Of a DNA stretch of 64,000 nucleotides, positions 48,534-57,157 are shown one piece after another. Source of the stretch: Actinocrispum wychmicini (GTDB taxonomy: Bacteria > Actinomycetota > Actinomycetes > Mycobacteriales > Pseudonocardiaceae); NCBI RefSeq assembly GCF_004345645.1, contig NZ_SLWS01000019.1, positions 98,006-162,005 of the forward strand, written 5' to 3'. The notes beneath the pieces are model-generated. The model was not told where the DNA came from. It saw nothing but the letters and a program-made list of their open reading frames with translations, and did no database searches. The first letter of the stretch is position 1. Each line of letters starts with the position of its first letter. The position numbers were made by a program, and so were the translations under genes.

Positions 48534-51236
48534 ATGTTCGGCATAGGCGAACGCCGGCAGCGCGCGCGGCAGGCGCTCGAAGAGCTGCGCGCGGTCCTTC
48601 GGCTTGCCCTCGGCGCGGCCGAGGGCGGTCGGGTGGCCGCGCAGACGGCCAAGGACCAGTTGGAGTTCGAGCAGTCGGTGCTGCGGCTCGGCCTGGCCAA
48701 GGCCCGGCTCGACCCGGAGGTCACGGACGCCCGTGGCCGGCCGGCGCTGGCCGACACGTGGCACCGGATCATCGCCGAACGGGACGAGATCTACACCGGC
48801 TGGCATCCGGACGGCCCGAACCGGCTGCGGCGGATCGTCGCGGAGTCCGCGCCGGGCACGGCCGGCGGGCCGTGGCAGGACTGGCTGGGCCGGCTCGGCC
48901 AGGACGCCGGCGGCACCGCCCCGGTGATGTGGCGGATCGGGACCGCGGTCGTCGAGCAGGCACCGCGCGACGACGACTTCCCGGTCGCGGTGCCGTTGTT
49001 GGACCGCGCCCACCTGCGGGTGAATTCCGGACCGGACAGCCGGTCCGTTGTGGACTCACTGGTGGAGACGCTGCTGCTGCGGCTGCTGAGCACGTTCACC
49101 CCCGGCCTGGTCCGGGTGCACCTGTGGGACATCGGGCACCTGACCGGCTCGTTGCCGAACCTGCAGCCGCTGACGTCGGCCGGGTTGCTGACCGTGCACG
49201 ACCCGACCCGGCTGGACGACCTGCTGGCGGACCTCGCCGGCCACATCCGGCGGGTGCACGCCCAGGCGATGCGCGCGGGCGAGACGTCGCTGCGGTCCGT
49301 CTGCGTCGCGCGAGGTCAACGCGTCGAGCCGTGGCGGGTGGTGGTGCTGTTCGGCAACGGCGAACGGCTCCCCGACGAACAGCACCGCGAGCTGCAACGG
49401 GTCGCGCGCACCGGCCTGGACGCCGGGGTGAACCTGATCGCGGTGGACGTGCCACTGTCCGCGAACTGTCCACTGGAGACGATCATCTTCGGCGAGCCGC
49501 ACCGCGCGACCACAAGCCTGACCGGCCCGGGGGTGCTGTTCCGGCCCGACCCCGCCCTGGACAGCACCCAGGCCAGCCGGGCGGCCACCGCGATCGCCGC
49601 CGACCTGGTGGCCCGCCGGGGCCGGCCGCGGACGTTCGAGGACCTGCTGCCGGCCCGGCTGGAACAGCTCACCTCGCACGAGGAGCTGCGGGCGCCGGTC
49701 GGGTTCGCCGACGGCGCGCCGGTGGAGGTCGTGCTCGGGGACGCGACCCCGCACGCGCTGATCGCCGGGCCGTCCGGGTCGGGCAAGACCAACTTCCTTT
49801 ACGCCATGCTCGGCGGCCTGGCCGCGCGGTACTCCCCGGCCGAGCTGGAACTGTACCTTTTGGACTTCAAGGAAGGCGTGTCGTTCGCCGGTCTCGCGCC
49901 CGGCCGCAAGGACCCCAGCTGGCTGCCGCAGGCCCGGCTGGTCGGCGTGAACGTGAACACCGACCGGGAGTTCGGCCTGGCGCTGCTGCGGTTCCTCACC
50001 CAGGAGCTGGCCCGCCGCGCGGAGGCGGCGAAGCAGCAGGAGGTCACCAAGCTCGCCGAGCTGCGCGAGGCGGACCCGGACGGGCACTGGCCGCGGATCG
50101 TGGCGGTGATCGACGAGTTCCAGGCGCTGTTCAGCGGCCGGGACCGGATCACCCAGCAGGCCACGGTGTTGCTGGAGGACGTCGCCCGGCGCGGCCGGTC
50201 CCAGGGCATCCACCTGGTGCTGGCCAGCCAGGACATCGCCGGGATCGAGGCGTTCTGGGGCAAGCCGGCCGTGTTCGAGCAGTGCACACTGCGGATCGCC
50301 ATGCCGAAGGCCAAGCGGGTGCTCGCCGAGACCAACAACGCGGCCTTCAGCCTGCCGCGCTGGCACGCCGTGATCAACCACGATTCCGGTGTGGCGCACG
50401 GCAACCAGGTCGCGCACATCCCGGACGCCTCGGCCAAGGGCACGTTCGACAGCCTGCAGGCGCGGCTGTGGGCGACCGGGAACTCGATGGCGCCCAAGCT
50501 GTTCGACGGCGCGCACCAGCCGCCACTGGCCGACGCCCTGGACTTCGCCAACCCGACGGGTCCGTTGCTCGGCCAGATCATCGACGTGTCCTGCCGGGCG
50601 GCCACGATCTCGTTGGACGCGGTCCCCGGCCGCAACCTCGCGGTGATCGGCACCGCGACCGAGGACGCGATGTCCATTATGGAGAGTTCGGCGCTGTCGT
50701 TGGCACGCAAGCACTCCCCTGGCTCGTGCGACTTCTCGGTGTGGTGCGCGGTGCCCGCGTTGACCACCCGCGTCTGCGCGTTGGCCTCGAAACTGTCCCT
50801 CGCCGGACATTCCGTGGACCTGCGCACAGACGCCACCATCGCCGACCTGACACCGGCGTCGGCCGAACGGCCGCGGTTCGTGCTGTTCTTCGCGGTGGAC
50901 GCGGCGCACCAGTGGCTGGAACACAAGGAACCGCCGCTGATGAAGGCCAAACTGGACGATCTCCGCGCGTTGTTGCGCAACGGGCCGGCCAACCACGTGC
51001 ACACCATCGGCTGGTGGCGCGGGATCGGCCGGCTGAAGGACACCCTCGGCTTCGCCGGCGGCGACGACATCGGCGCCTGGGTCGCGTTGGACGTCCAGGG
51101 CGCCGAACTCGGCACGCTCGCGGCCGGCCAGGTGATCGACTGGTCGCCGCGGCCGCGCCGGGCGATCTTCTTCGACAAGTCCACGCACAGCTCGCCGGAC
51201 GTGATCATCCCCTTCGACACCCAGGACCTGCCGTGA
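48534..51236 (+). CDS. FtsK/SpoIIIE-type ATPase of a coupled four-gene cassette
   Basis: A 900-residue protein with no clear TM helix. The N-terminal 60 residues are coiled coil. Residues about 150-380 look like a degenerate RecA-like domain. The central FtsK_SpoIIIE domain has Walker A AGPSGSGKTNFLY (about 408) and Walker B IVAVIDEFQALF (about 525). A C-terminal third RecA-like unit (about 680-880) has a broken P-loop (GTATEDAMS). One active and several degenerate motor domains is the pattern of EccC-type secretion ATPases, but those are usually membrane-anchored and longer. It could move protein or DNA. Its stop overlaps the next GTG (GTGA). Confidence 0.82.
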   Translation: MFGIGERRQRARQALEELRAVLRLALGAAEGGRVAAQTAKDQLEFEQSVLRLGLAKARLDPEVTDARGRPALADTWHRIIAERDEIYTGWHPDGPNRLRRIVAESAPGTAGGPWQDWLGRLGQDAGGTAPVMWRIGTAVVEQAPRDDDFPVAVPLLDRAHLRVNSGPDSRSVVDSLVETLLLRLLSTFTPGLVRVHLWDIGHLTGSLPNLQPLTSAGLLTVHDPTRLDDLLADLAGHIRRVHAQAMRAGETSLRSVCVARGQRVEPWRVVVLFGNGERLPDEQHRELQRVARTGLDAGVNLIAVDVPLSANCPLETIIFGEPHRATTSLTGPGVLFRPDPALDSTQASRAATAIAADLVARRGRPRTFEDLLPARLEQLTSHEELRAPVGFADGAPVEVVLGDATPHALIAGPSGSGKTNFLYAMLGGLAARYSPAELELYLLDFKEGVSFAGLAPGRKDPSWLPQARLVGVNVNTDREFGLALLRFLTQELARRAEAAKQQEVTKLAELREADPDGHWPRIVAVIDEFQALFSGRDRITQQATVLLEDVARRGRSQGIHLVLASQDIAGIEAFWGKPAVFEQCTLRIAMPKAKRVLAETNNAAFSLPRWHAVINHDSGVAHGNQVAHIPDASAKGTFDSLQARLWATGNSMAPKLFDGAHQPPLADALDFANPTGPLLGQIIDVSCRAATISLDAVPGRNLAVIGTATEDAMSIMESSALSLARKHSPGSCDFSVWCAVPALTTRVCALASKLSLAGHSVDLRTDATIADLTPASAERPRFVLFFAVDAAHQWLEHKEPPLMKAKLDDLRALLRNGPANHVHTIGWWRGIGRLKDTLGFAGGDDIGAWVALDVQGAELGTLAAGQVIDWSPRPRRAIFFDKSTHSSPDVIIPFDTQDLP

Positions 51237-51595
51237 CCGACCCCGTCGCCGAGTACAAGGAAATCCTGGACGCCACCAGGCAGGCGTCCCGGAAGCTGGC
51301 CGAACGCGAGCGCAAGCGGACAGTCGAGCTCGTCGCGGAGATCCGCGCGGCCGACAAGGCGATCGCCGCGGCCACCGACACCGAGGCCAAGGTCAAGCAG
51401 GAGATCCGGGGCTGGTGGGCCGAAGTGGCGGTCCGGATGCACGGCCTGGCCTGGATCACCCCGGGCCGCCCGCTGGATCCCGACCCCGCCGCCCACCCCA
51501 GGCTCCTGGACGACTACGTGGCCGAGATCCAGCCGAGGACCAACGCCTTCACGAACATCCTGCGCCGAGCCTCCTGGCCCCGCCGCCCGGCCTAG
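51233..51595 (+). CDS. Coiled-coil protein, last gene of the FtsK cassette
   Basis: 120 residues from GTG 51233 (GTGA overlap with the ATPase stop). The first 65 residues form a charged coiled coil (ASRKLAERERKRTVELVAEI, then TEAKVKQEIRGWW). The rest is Trp/Pro/Arg-rich and globular. No enzyme motif. Its TAG stop is part of a CTAG whose TA flanks a family B element. Confidence 0.75.
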   Translation: MTDPVAEYKEILDATRQASRKLAERERKRTVELVAEIRAADKAIAAATDTEAKVKQEIRGWWAEVAVRMHGLAWITPGRPLDPDPAAHPRLLDDYVAEIQPRTNAFTNILRRASWPRRPA

Positions 51596-51757
51596 GCCGT
51601 GTTTCAGGTGTCCCGATCGCGATAGCCGGGCCGGATGCGGTCCCTGACGCCACCGCCGGCACGCCCAAAGACAACCAGTATTCGCGGCGTACCGGCGGCG
51701 ACGCCAGGAACCGCCCCGATCCCGCCTCTCATCGAACGGGACACCTGAAACACGACC
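51595..51757 (+). repeat. Family B palindromic element, copy 1 (163 bp, flanked by TA in CTAG)
   Basis: Left arm GGCCGTGTTTCAGGTGTCCC (51595-51614) and the matching right arm ending ...GACACCTGAAACACGACC (to 51757) pair with one mismatch in 20. TA flanks both ends (51593-51594, 51758-51759), inside CTAG. Removing it leaves one CTAG that supplies the TAG stops of both convergent genes. The core shares GATCGCGATAGCCGGGCCG, CCAGGAACC and CTCTCATCGA with copy 2 at 45212-45337, but the arms differ. Confidence 0.75.
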
Positions 51758-53652
51758 TAGCGGACGGCCAAGGCCACGTCGTCGACGACGAACGACGTCT
51801 GCAACGAGATGTCCTCGGTGCCGGTGTAGGTCAAGGTCACGGGCAGGCCGGCGAACTGGGACAGGTCGAACGTCCGCAGCTGGTAGCCGTCGGCTTTGTC
51901 CAGGTTGGAGTAGGTCGCCAGGATCGAGGTCCCGGCCTGCACGGTCATCGTGTCGTACACGGTCGTCGTGGACGGCTCGGTGCTGTCGATGTGCAGCCAG
52001 AACGACAGCGTGGCGCTGCAGTCGAGCGGGATCGTCACCGCCTGGGCCGCGGTGTCGACGTGCACACTGCCGTAGCCGTTGAGCCAGGCGAACTGGGTTC
52101 CGCCGTGGGTCGGTTGCGCCGGGGTGCCCGGCACGATCACGCCCGGTGTCGCGATCCAGGAGTCCGCGCCGGACTCGAAGCCCGGGTTGGCGATCAGCTG
52201 ACCGGCCTGGCAGGGCACTTTCACCGTCAGGGGGAACGTGGCCGTGCCCGACTTGCCGGTGGAGTCGGTCGCGGTGAGAGTGATCGTGGACGTGCCGCGG
52301 GTCGTCGGTGTGCCGGACAGCAACCCGGTGTCGCTCAGCGTGAGGCCGTCCGGCAGGTTACCGGCCGTCCACGTGTACGGCCCGCCGTCGCCGCCGAAAG
52401 CGGTGAGCTGGAGGTCGAACCGGGCGCCGACGGTCGCGGTCCGCGGGCCGGGCACGACGATCACGGGAATGAGGGCGGGGTTGGTGAACAGCAGGCGGTT
52501 CGGGGAGCCCACGCCCGGGTCGGTGATCTTGCCGGCGGTCGCGTGATCAAGCAGGGCGGCCTGGACGGCGGCGGGCGAGTCGGTGGGGTGAGCGGCCAGC
52601 CACAGCGCGGCGGCGCCGCTGACGTGCGGGGCGGCCATCGACGTGCCGCCGTCGACTTTGGTGGCGTTGTCGTCGGTGTTCCACGCGGACACGATGTCCA
52701 CGCCCGGGGCGTACAGATCGGTGCACGGCCCGAAGTTGGAGAACCAGGCCCGCGCGTCGGTGCGGTCCGAGGCGTTCACGGTGATCGCCTCGGTCACCTT
52801 CGCCGGGGTGAAGTTGCAGGCGTCCTTGGTGGAGTTGCCCGAGGAGATCGAGAACGTCACACCGGACGCGATGGCGGCGCGCACGGCGTCCTCGGTGGCC
52901 GCGTCGCCGCCTTCCGCGCCGAGACTCATGTTCGCCACCGCCGGCTTGACCGCGTGTTCGGTCACCCAGTTCACGCCGTCGACGACCTGCGCGAACGTGC
53001 CGTTGCCCCGGCAGTCCAGGACCTTCACGGCGACCAGCTGCACGCGCTTGGCCACACCGTACGGGTCGCCGCCGAGGATGCCGGCGACGTGCGTGCCGTG
53101 ACCGAAACAGTCGGTGTCGGTCGTGTCGACCGAGTTGTGCCCCCAGGTCGCGCGGCCGCCGAACGCGCTGTGCGTGACCCGGATGCCACTGTCGATCACA
53201 TACGCGTGGACGTTGCCGGCGGTGTTGTCGTACGTGTAGGAGTTGTCCAACGGGAGGTCACGTTGGTCGACGCGGTCAAGTCCCCAGGACGGCGGGTTGG
53301 GCTGGACGTCGGTGGCCCGCACCTGGGCGTCCTGCTCGACGAACGCGACGCGTTGGTCGGCGGCCATCCGGCGCGCCTGGTCGGGGCTCATGCTGACCGC
53401 GAATCCGTTCAGGGCGCTCTGCCAGGCGACCTTCACCTGGCCGCCGTATCTGGCGGTCAGGTCACTCGCGGTCAGCGAGGATCTGGATTTCGGCGACGCG
53501 CTGTCCTTGATCCGTACGATGTAGCTGTTCGGCACGGCACCGGCCCGGCCGGCGCCGAGGACCTGAGCTTCCGCGGCCGACACGGGCTGTGCCGCCGCGA
53601 TGGTCAACGACAGGGCTGTCGAGACGGCCAGCCCGACAAGCGGGACTCCCAT
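51757..53652 (-). CDS. Secreted subtilisin-like (S8) serine protease with Ig-like and C-terminal beta-sandwich domains
   Basis: A 631-residue exported protease. Signal peptide about 1-27. I9-type propeptide (about 38-115, 'SYIVRIKDSAS'). S8 domain (about 125-390) with Asp in YVIDSGI, His in GHGTHVAGI and Ser in GTSMAAPH. A putative Ig (He_PIG-like) domain follows (about 400-480, LPDGLTLSDTGLLSGTP), then a carbohydrate- or prodomain-like beta-sandwich (about 490-631, NPGFESGADSW). ATG 53652 gives the clean signal peptide. It converges on the FtsK cassette; its TAG stop adjoins the family B element. Confidence 0.9.
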   Translation of the reverse strand: MGVPLVGLAVSTALSLTIAAAQPVSAAEAQVLGAGRAGAVPNSYIVRIKDSASPKSRSSLTASDLTARYGGQVKVAWQSALNGFAVSMSPDQARRMAADQRVAFVEQDAQVRATDVQPNPPSWGLDRVDQRDLPLDNSYTYDNTAGNVHAYVIDSGIRVTHSAFGGRATWGHNSVDTTDTDCFGHGTHVAGILGGDPYGVAKRVQLVAVKVLDCRGNGTFAQVVDGVNWVTEHAVKPAVANMSLGAEGGDAATEDAVRAAIASGVTFSISSGNSTKDACNFTPAKVTEAITVNASDRTDARAWFSNFGPCTDLYAPGVDIVSAWNTDDNATKVDGGTSMAAPHVSGAAALWLAAHPTDSPAAVQAALLDHATAGKITDPGVGSPNRLLFTNPALIPVIVVPGPRTATVGARFDLQLTAFGGDGGPYTWTAGNLPDGLTLSDTGLLSGTPTTRGTSTITLTATDSTGKSGTATFPLTVKVPCQAGQLIANPGFESGADSWIATPGVIVPGTPAQPTHGGTQFAWLNGYGSVHVDTAAQAVTIPLDCSATLSFWLHIDSTEPSTTTVYDTMTVQAGTSILATYSNLDKADGYQLRTFDLSQFAGLPVTLTYTGTEDISLQTSFVVDDVALAVR

Positions 53653-53698
53653 GTGGAGTTCTCCATTCTTCGGCGGGAAACGACTGGAGCGTACTGTA

Positions 53699-54592
53699 AT
53701 GAGCAACGAGAATTCGCCGTCGTGGCAATGGCCCGAAGCGGAGTGGCGCGGGCATGTCGACGCGGTCCGCGCGGGTCGTTCGCTTGTGCCCGAACAGTGG
53801 CCGCACGGCGCCAGGGCGGTGGTGGCGCTGTCCTTCGACTCGGACCACGAGACAATTCCGCTGCGCGACGGGCACACCAGTCCCGGGCTGCTGGCCGCGG
53901 GCGAGTACGGATCACGGACCGCGGCGCCGCGTGTGCTGGAACTGCTTGCGCGCCACGACATCCCGGCCACGTTCTTCATGCCGGCCGTGTCCGCGTTACT
54001 GCATCCGGCGGAAGCCCGTGGATATGTCGAGGCGGGCCACGAGATCGGGGTGCACGGCTGGATTCACGAGCGCAACACGCAACTGACCGGCGCGGACGAG
54101 AAGAAACTGATCGAACGGTCCCGGGACACCCTCGCCGACATCACCGGCCAGCTCCCGGTCGGCATCCGGACGCCGTCGTGGGATTTCTCCGCCACCACCC
54201 TGCCGGCCATCCTGGAGCTGGGTTTCCACTATGACTCGTCATTGATGGCGGATGACGAACCGTACGAGGTGCTGGCGAACGGTGAACCGACCGGACTCGT
54301 GGAGATCCCGGTGGACTGGATCCGGGACGACGCGCCGTATTTCACGATGGACAGGTTCGGCTCGTCGCGGCCGTACACCCGACCGCGGGATGTCCTGGAG
54401 ATCTGGACGGACGAGTTCGACGCGGCCTATCGGACGGGTGGCGTGTTCCAGCTCACCATGCACCCCCATGTGATCGGACACCGGTCACGCCTGGTGATCC
54501 TGCGTGAGCTGATCGACCATATCGTTGCCCACCAGGACATCTGGTTCGCAACGCACGCCCAACTCGCCGAAGTCGCCGCGCGCCAGTGTTAG
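53699..54592 (+). CDS. Polysaccharide-deacetylase-family protein
   Basis: A 297-residue cytoplasmic-looking NodB-fold protein. It has ALSFDSDHET (metal Asp), ATFFMPAVSA, the His motif HEIGVHGWIHE, IRTPSWDFSATT and a C-terminal TMHPHVIGHRSR. Lack of a signal peptide and the DHE/HPHV pattern place it with the puuE/allantoinase-like branch, so a uric-acid-type or small-amide substrate is as likely as a polysaccharide. The start (ATG 53699) has GGAG upstream. It diverges from the subtilase gene by 46 bp and precedes a methyltransferase gene by 9 bp. Confidence 0.82.
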   Translation: MSNENSPSWQWPEAEWRGHVDAVRAGRSLVPEQWPHGARAVVALSFDSDHETIPLRDGHTSPGLLAAGEYGSRTAAPRVLELLARHDIPATFFMPAVSALLHPAEARGYVEAGHEIGVHGWIHERNTQLTGADEKKLIERSRDTLADITGQLPVGIRTPSWDFSATTLPAILELGFHYDSSLMADDEPYEVLANGEPTGLVEIPVDWIRDDAPYFTMDRFGSSRPYTRPRDVLEIWTDEFDAAYRTGGVFQLTMHPHVIGHRSRLVILRELIDHIVAHQDIWFATHAQLAEVAARQC

Positions 54593-54601
54593 CGTCAGGC
54601 C

Positions 54602-55339
54602 GTGACGGCACCTTACGAAGCACTCGCCCAGGTCTACGACCGATGGAACGCCCGAGCGGACTATCAACGCTGGGCCCGTTTTCTCGATGAATGTTTCACC
54701 GGTTCCGGCTCGACCACGCGAGTTCTGGACGTGTGCTGTGGGACAGGCCGGATGATCGGCCCGTTGCAGCGCCTCGGTTACCAGGTCGCCGGGGTCGACG
54801 GTTCGGCGGCGATGTTGGCGGAAGCCAAAGCGAATGTCGCGCCGGGAACACGATTACGCCACGCGCGGCTGCCCGGCGCACCGCCCGAGGATCCGGTCGC
54901 GGATGCCGCGATTTCCTGTTTCGACAGCGTCAACTACTTCGTGGGCGACGAAGATCTGCTCGGCCTGTTCCGGTTCGTCGCCGCCTCACTGCGTGCCGGC
55001 GGCCTGTACGTGTTCGACACCAACTCCCCGTACAAACTCAGGGAGTTCTACGGCAACAACAACTTCGGCGACGACTTCGGCGAGTTCGCCTATGTGTGGC
55101 GCAACCGGCTGGCGGACCAGCGGATCCGTTTCCTCATCACGATTTTCACGGCCGCGGACAGCGGATACGACCGGCATGAGGAAGTCCACGAACAGCGCCT
55201 GTACGACGTCGAGGAAATCACCGCGGCGGCGAACACGGCCGGTTTCGCCGTCGTCGGACTGAAGGACAACTACAGCACCACCGAGGCGCACGAGAAGACG
55301 CTGCGCCAGACCTGGATCCTCCGCCGGGAGTCCACTTAG
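54602..55339 (+). CDS. Class I SAM-dependent methyltransferase
   Basis: A 245-residue methyltransferase with motif I VLDVCCGTGRMIG (about residue 41), acidic motif II VAGVDGS, and ADAAISCFDSVNYF as motif IV. Substrate not evident. GTG 54602 lies 9 bp after the deacetylase-like gene, so they are probably cotranscribed. It converges on the LigD polymerase gene with almost no gap. Confidence 0.82.
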   Translation: MTAPYEALAQVYDRWNARADYQRWARFLDECFTGSGSTTRVLDVCCGTGRMIGPLQRLGYQVAGVDGSAAMLAEAKANVAPGTRLRHARLPGAPPEDPVADAAISCFDSVNYFVGDEDLLGLFRFVAASLRAGGLYVFDTNSPYKLREFYGNNNFGDDFGEFAYVWRNRLADQRIRFLITIFTAADSGYDRHEEVHEQRLYDVEEITAAANTAGFAVVGLKDNYSTTEAHEKTLRQTWILRREST

Positions 55340-55340
55340 G

Positions 55341-56273
55341 TCATTCACGTCGGGCGCGGGCCCGGCGTTTCCCCTCGTGCATCGCCTGCACCCGGGCCAC
55401 CGGAATGGTGTGGCCCTCGGCGATCAGGTCCGCGGGCAACTCCTGCGGTTGCGGCATGTGCTCGGCCCACGGGTCCCGGTCACCCAGCAACCCCGGCGCG
55501 GTCCGCACGGTGAAGTCGGCCGGCGTGACCGAGTCCAGGTCGTCCCAGCCGACCGGGAACGACACCGGCAGGCCGTCCCGCAGCCGCGGGCTGTACGCGG
55601 CCGCGACAGTCGCTCCACCGGCGCGGGTGGAGTCCAGGAACACCTTGCCGTGCCTGTCTTCCCGGATGAACGCGGTCGTCGCGAGGACGGGGTCGATCCG
55701 CTCGGCCCTGGCCGCGACCGCGCGGGTGGCCGCGGCCACGTCCTCGATCGCGTGCGCCTGGATCGGCACGAACACGTGCACGCCCTTGGCGCCGCTGGTC
55801 TTGACCGCGCCCCGCAACCCGTCGTTCGCCAGCGCTTCTCGCACCAGATGCGCGGCGCGAATGGCGAGGTCGAACCCGCCGCCCTCGGGCGGGTCGAGAT
55901 CGAGGATCATGTGCGTCGGGTGGTCCCAGCCGGCCGGCATGAGCGCCGGGTGGTACTCGACCGCGCGCTGGTTGGCGAACCAGATCAACGTCCGCCGGTC
56001 GTTACAGAGCGCGTACGACACTTCCCGCTTGGAACTGTCCGCCCAGAGCGTCGCCCGTTGCACGAAATCCGGCGTGTACTTGGGCAGGTTCTTCTGCATG
56101 AACGGCTCCTGGCCGCGCAGGATCCGCTGCACGGTCAGCGGCCGGTCGGCCAGCACCGGCAGGATCCGGTCACTCACCGCGTCCAGATAGTCGACCAGGT
56201 CCCGTTTGCTGGCGCCGCCGAACACCGGCTGGTCCAGGTTGGTGAGCGGCACGCCGTCCCGTTCCTCACTCAT
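55341..56273 (-). CDS. Stand-alone LigD-type polymerase/primase domain
   Basis: A 310-residue archaeo-eukaryotic primase-like polymerase, as in the PolDom of LigD used in bacterial end joining. Metal motif MILDLDPPEGGGFDLA (about residue 122), KTSGAKGVHVFVP (about 160), and the late Asp region GKVFLDSTRAGG. Ligase and nuclease domains are absent, and no Ku gene is in the window. It is transcribed divergently from the methyltransferase gene at 56329. Confidence 0.9.
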   Translation of the reverse strand: MSEERDGVPLTNLDQPVFGGASKRDLVDYLDAVSDRILPVLADRPLTVQRILRGQEPFMQKNLPKYTPDFVQRATLWADSSKREVSYALCNDRRTLIWFANQRAVEYHPALMPAGWDHPTHMILDLDPPEGGGFDLAIRAAHLVREALANDGLRGAVKTSGAKGVHVFVPIQAHAIEDVAAATRAVAARAERIDPVLATTAFIREDRHGKVFLDSTRAGGATVAAAYSPRLRDGLPVSFPVGWDDLDSVTPADFTVRTAPGLLGDRDPWAEHMPQPQELPADLIAEGHTIPVARVQAMHEGKRRARARRE

Positions 56274-56328
56274 TGACCCACCTTATGCCCGTGGACAGAT
56301 GACCATGACCTCCGGCTAATCTGAAGAT

Positions 56329-57141
56329 GTGTCACGTAATCTGCCGGACATCGATCCGACCGTGCCCAGCATCGCCCGCGTGTACGACGCGTTCCTGGGC
56401 GGCAAGGACCACTACGAGGTGGACCGGCAGGTGCTCACCGAGATCCTGAAGATCGCGCCGGAGGCGCCGCGGATCGGCCGGGAGTGCCGCGCGTGGCTCA
56501 TCCGCGTGGTCCGGTTCCTGGCCGCCAGCGCCGGCATCGACCAGTTCCTCGACGTCGGCTCCGGCCTGCCCACCGCGGAGAACACCCACCAGGCGGTCCA
56601 GCGGATCAACGCCGAGGCCCAGGTCGTGTACGTGGACAACGACCCCATGGTCGCCGCGCACGGCCGCGCCCTGCTTGAGGAGAACGACCGCACCCACTTC
56701 GTCGTCGGCGACCTGCGCCACCCGGCCGAACTGCTGAAGGACCCGGTGGTGTCCCGGTACCTGGACTGGACCCGCCCGATCGGCCTGATCCAGAGCAACA
56801 CCGTCCACCACGTCGCCGACGAGTACCAGCCCAACCAGGTGATGGCCGCGTACATCGACAGTTTGCCGTCCGGGTCGTACGTGGCCATCTCGCACCTGCA
56901 CAACCCGGACGACGGCAGCGACCGGGCCGAACTGGCCAAGGAGTCCGAAGCCAAGTACATGGCGATGATGGGCTCCTGCCACTTCCGTACCCGCGAGCGG
57001 ATCGCGAGCTACTTCACCGGCCTGGAAATGGTCGAACCAGGCCTGACGTACCTGTTCGAGTGGTGGCCGGACGGGCCGCGGATGACCGAACCGGCCACCG
57101 GCGAGTACCTCCTCCTCGGCGGCGTCGGCCGCAAGCCGTAG
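56329..57141 (+). CDS. S-adenosyl methyltransferase family protein (DUF574/PF04672 type), second copy
   Basis: 270 residues, the same family as the protein at 25256-26074: IARVYDAFLGGKDHYEVDRQ, DVGSGLPTAENTHQ, VVYVDNDPMVAAHGR, and EPGLTYLFEWWPDG. GTG 56329. Unlike the first copy it is not beside a P450. It converges on the ABC transporter gene; the two stops lie within a small palindrome. Confidence 0.85.
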   Translation: MSRNLPDIDPTVPSIARVYDAFLGGKDHYEVDRQVLTEILKIAPEAPRIGRECRAWLIRVVRFLAASAGIDQFLDVGSGLPTAENTHQAVQRINAEAQVVYVDNDPMVAAHGRALLEENDRTHFVVGDLRHPAELLKDPVVSRYLDWTRPIGLIQSNTVHHVADEYQPNQVMAAYIDSLPSGSYVAISHLHNPDDGSDRAELAKESEAKYMAMMGSCHFRTRERIASYFTGLEMVEPGLTYLFEWWPDGPRMTEPATGEYLLLGGVGRKP

Positions 57142-57157
57142 GGCGGGACACGCCCTA
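57139..57157. terminator. Palindrome formed by two convergent stop codons
   Basis: TAGGGCG (57139-57145) and CGCCCTA (57151-57157) pair perfectly around GGACA. The outer TAG is the stop of the methyltransferase gene, and CTA is the complement of the TAG stop of the ABC transporter gene. A compact bidirectional terminator is likely. Confidence 0.5.

Noticed and set aside
49056..51188. Minus-strand 710-codon frame opposite the FtsK-type gene
   Set aside because: Shadow frame with no domain, start site or codon bias.
48758..51595. 945-codon frame overlapping the FtsK-type gene
   Set aside because: Only its last 120 codons (from GTG 51233) are real; the rest is an Arg/Gly/Pro-rich alternative frame of the ATPase gene.
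51415..54234. Plus-strand open frame of 939 codons opposite the subtilase gene
   Set aside because: No recognisable motif, no start signal, low-complexity Gly/Arg/Val composition; the minus strand has the complete S8 catalytic triad and signal peptide.
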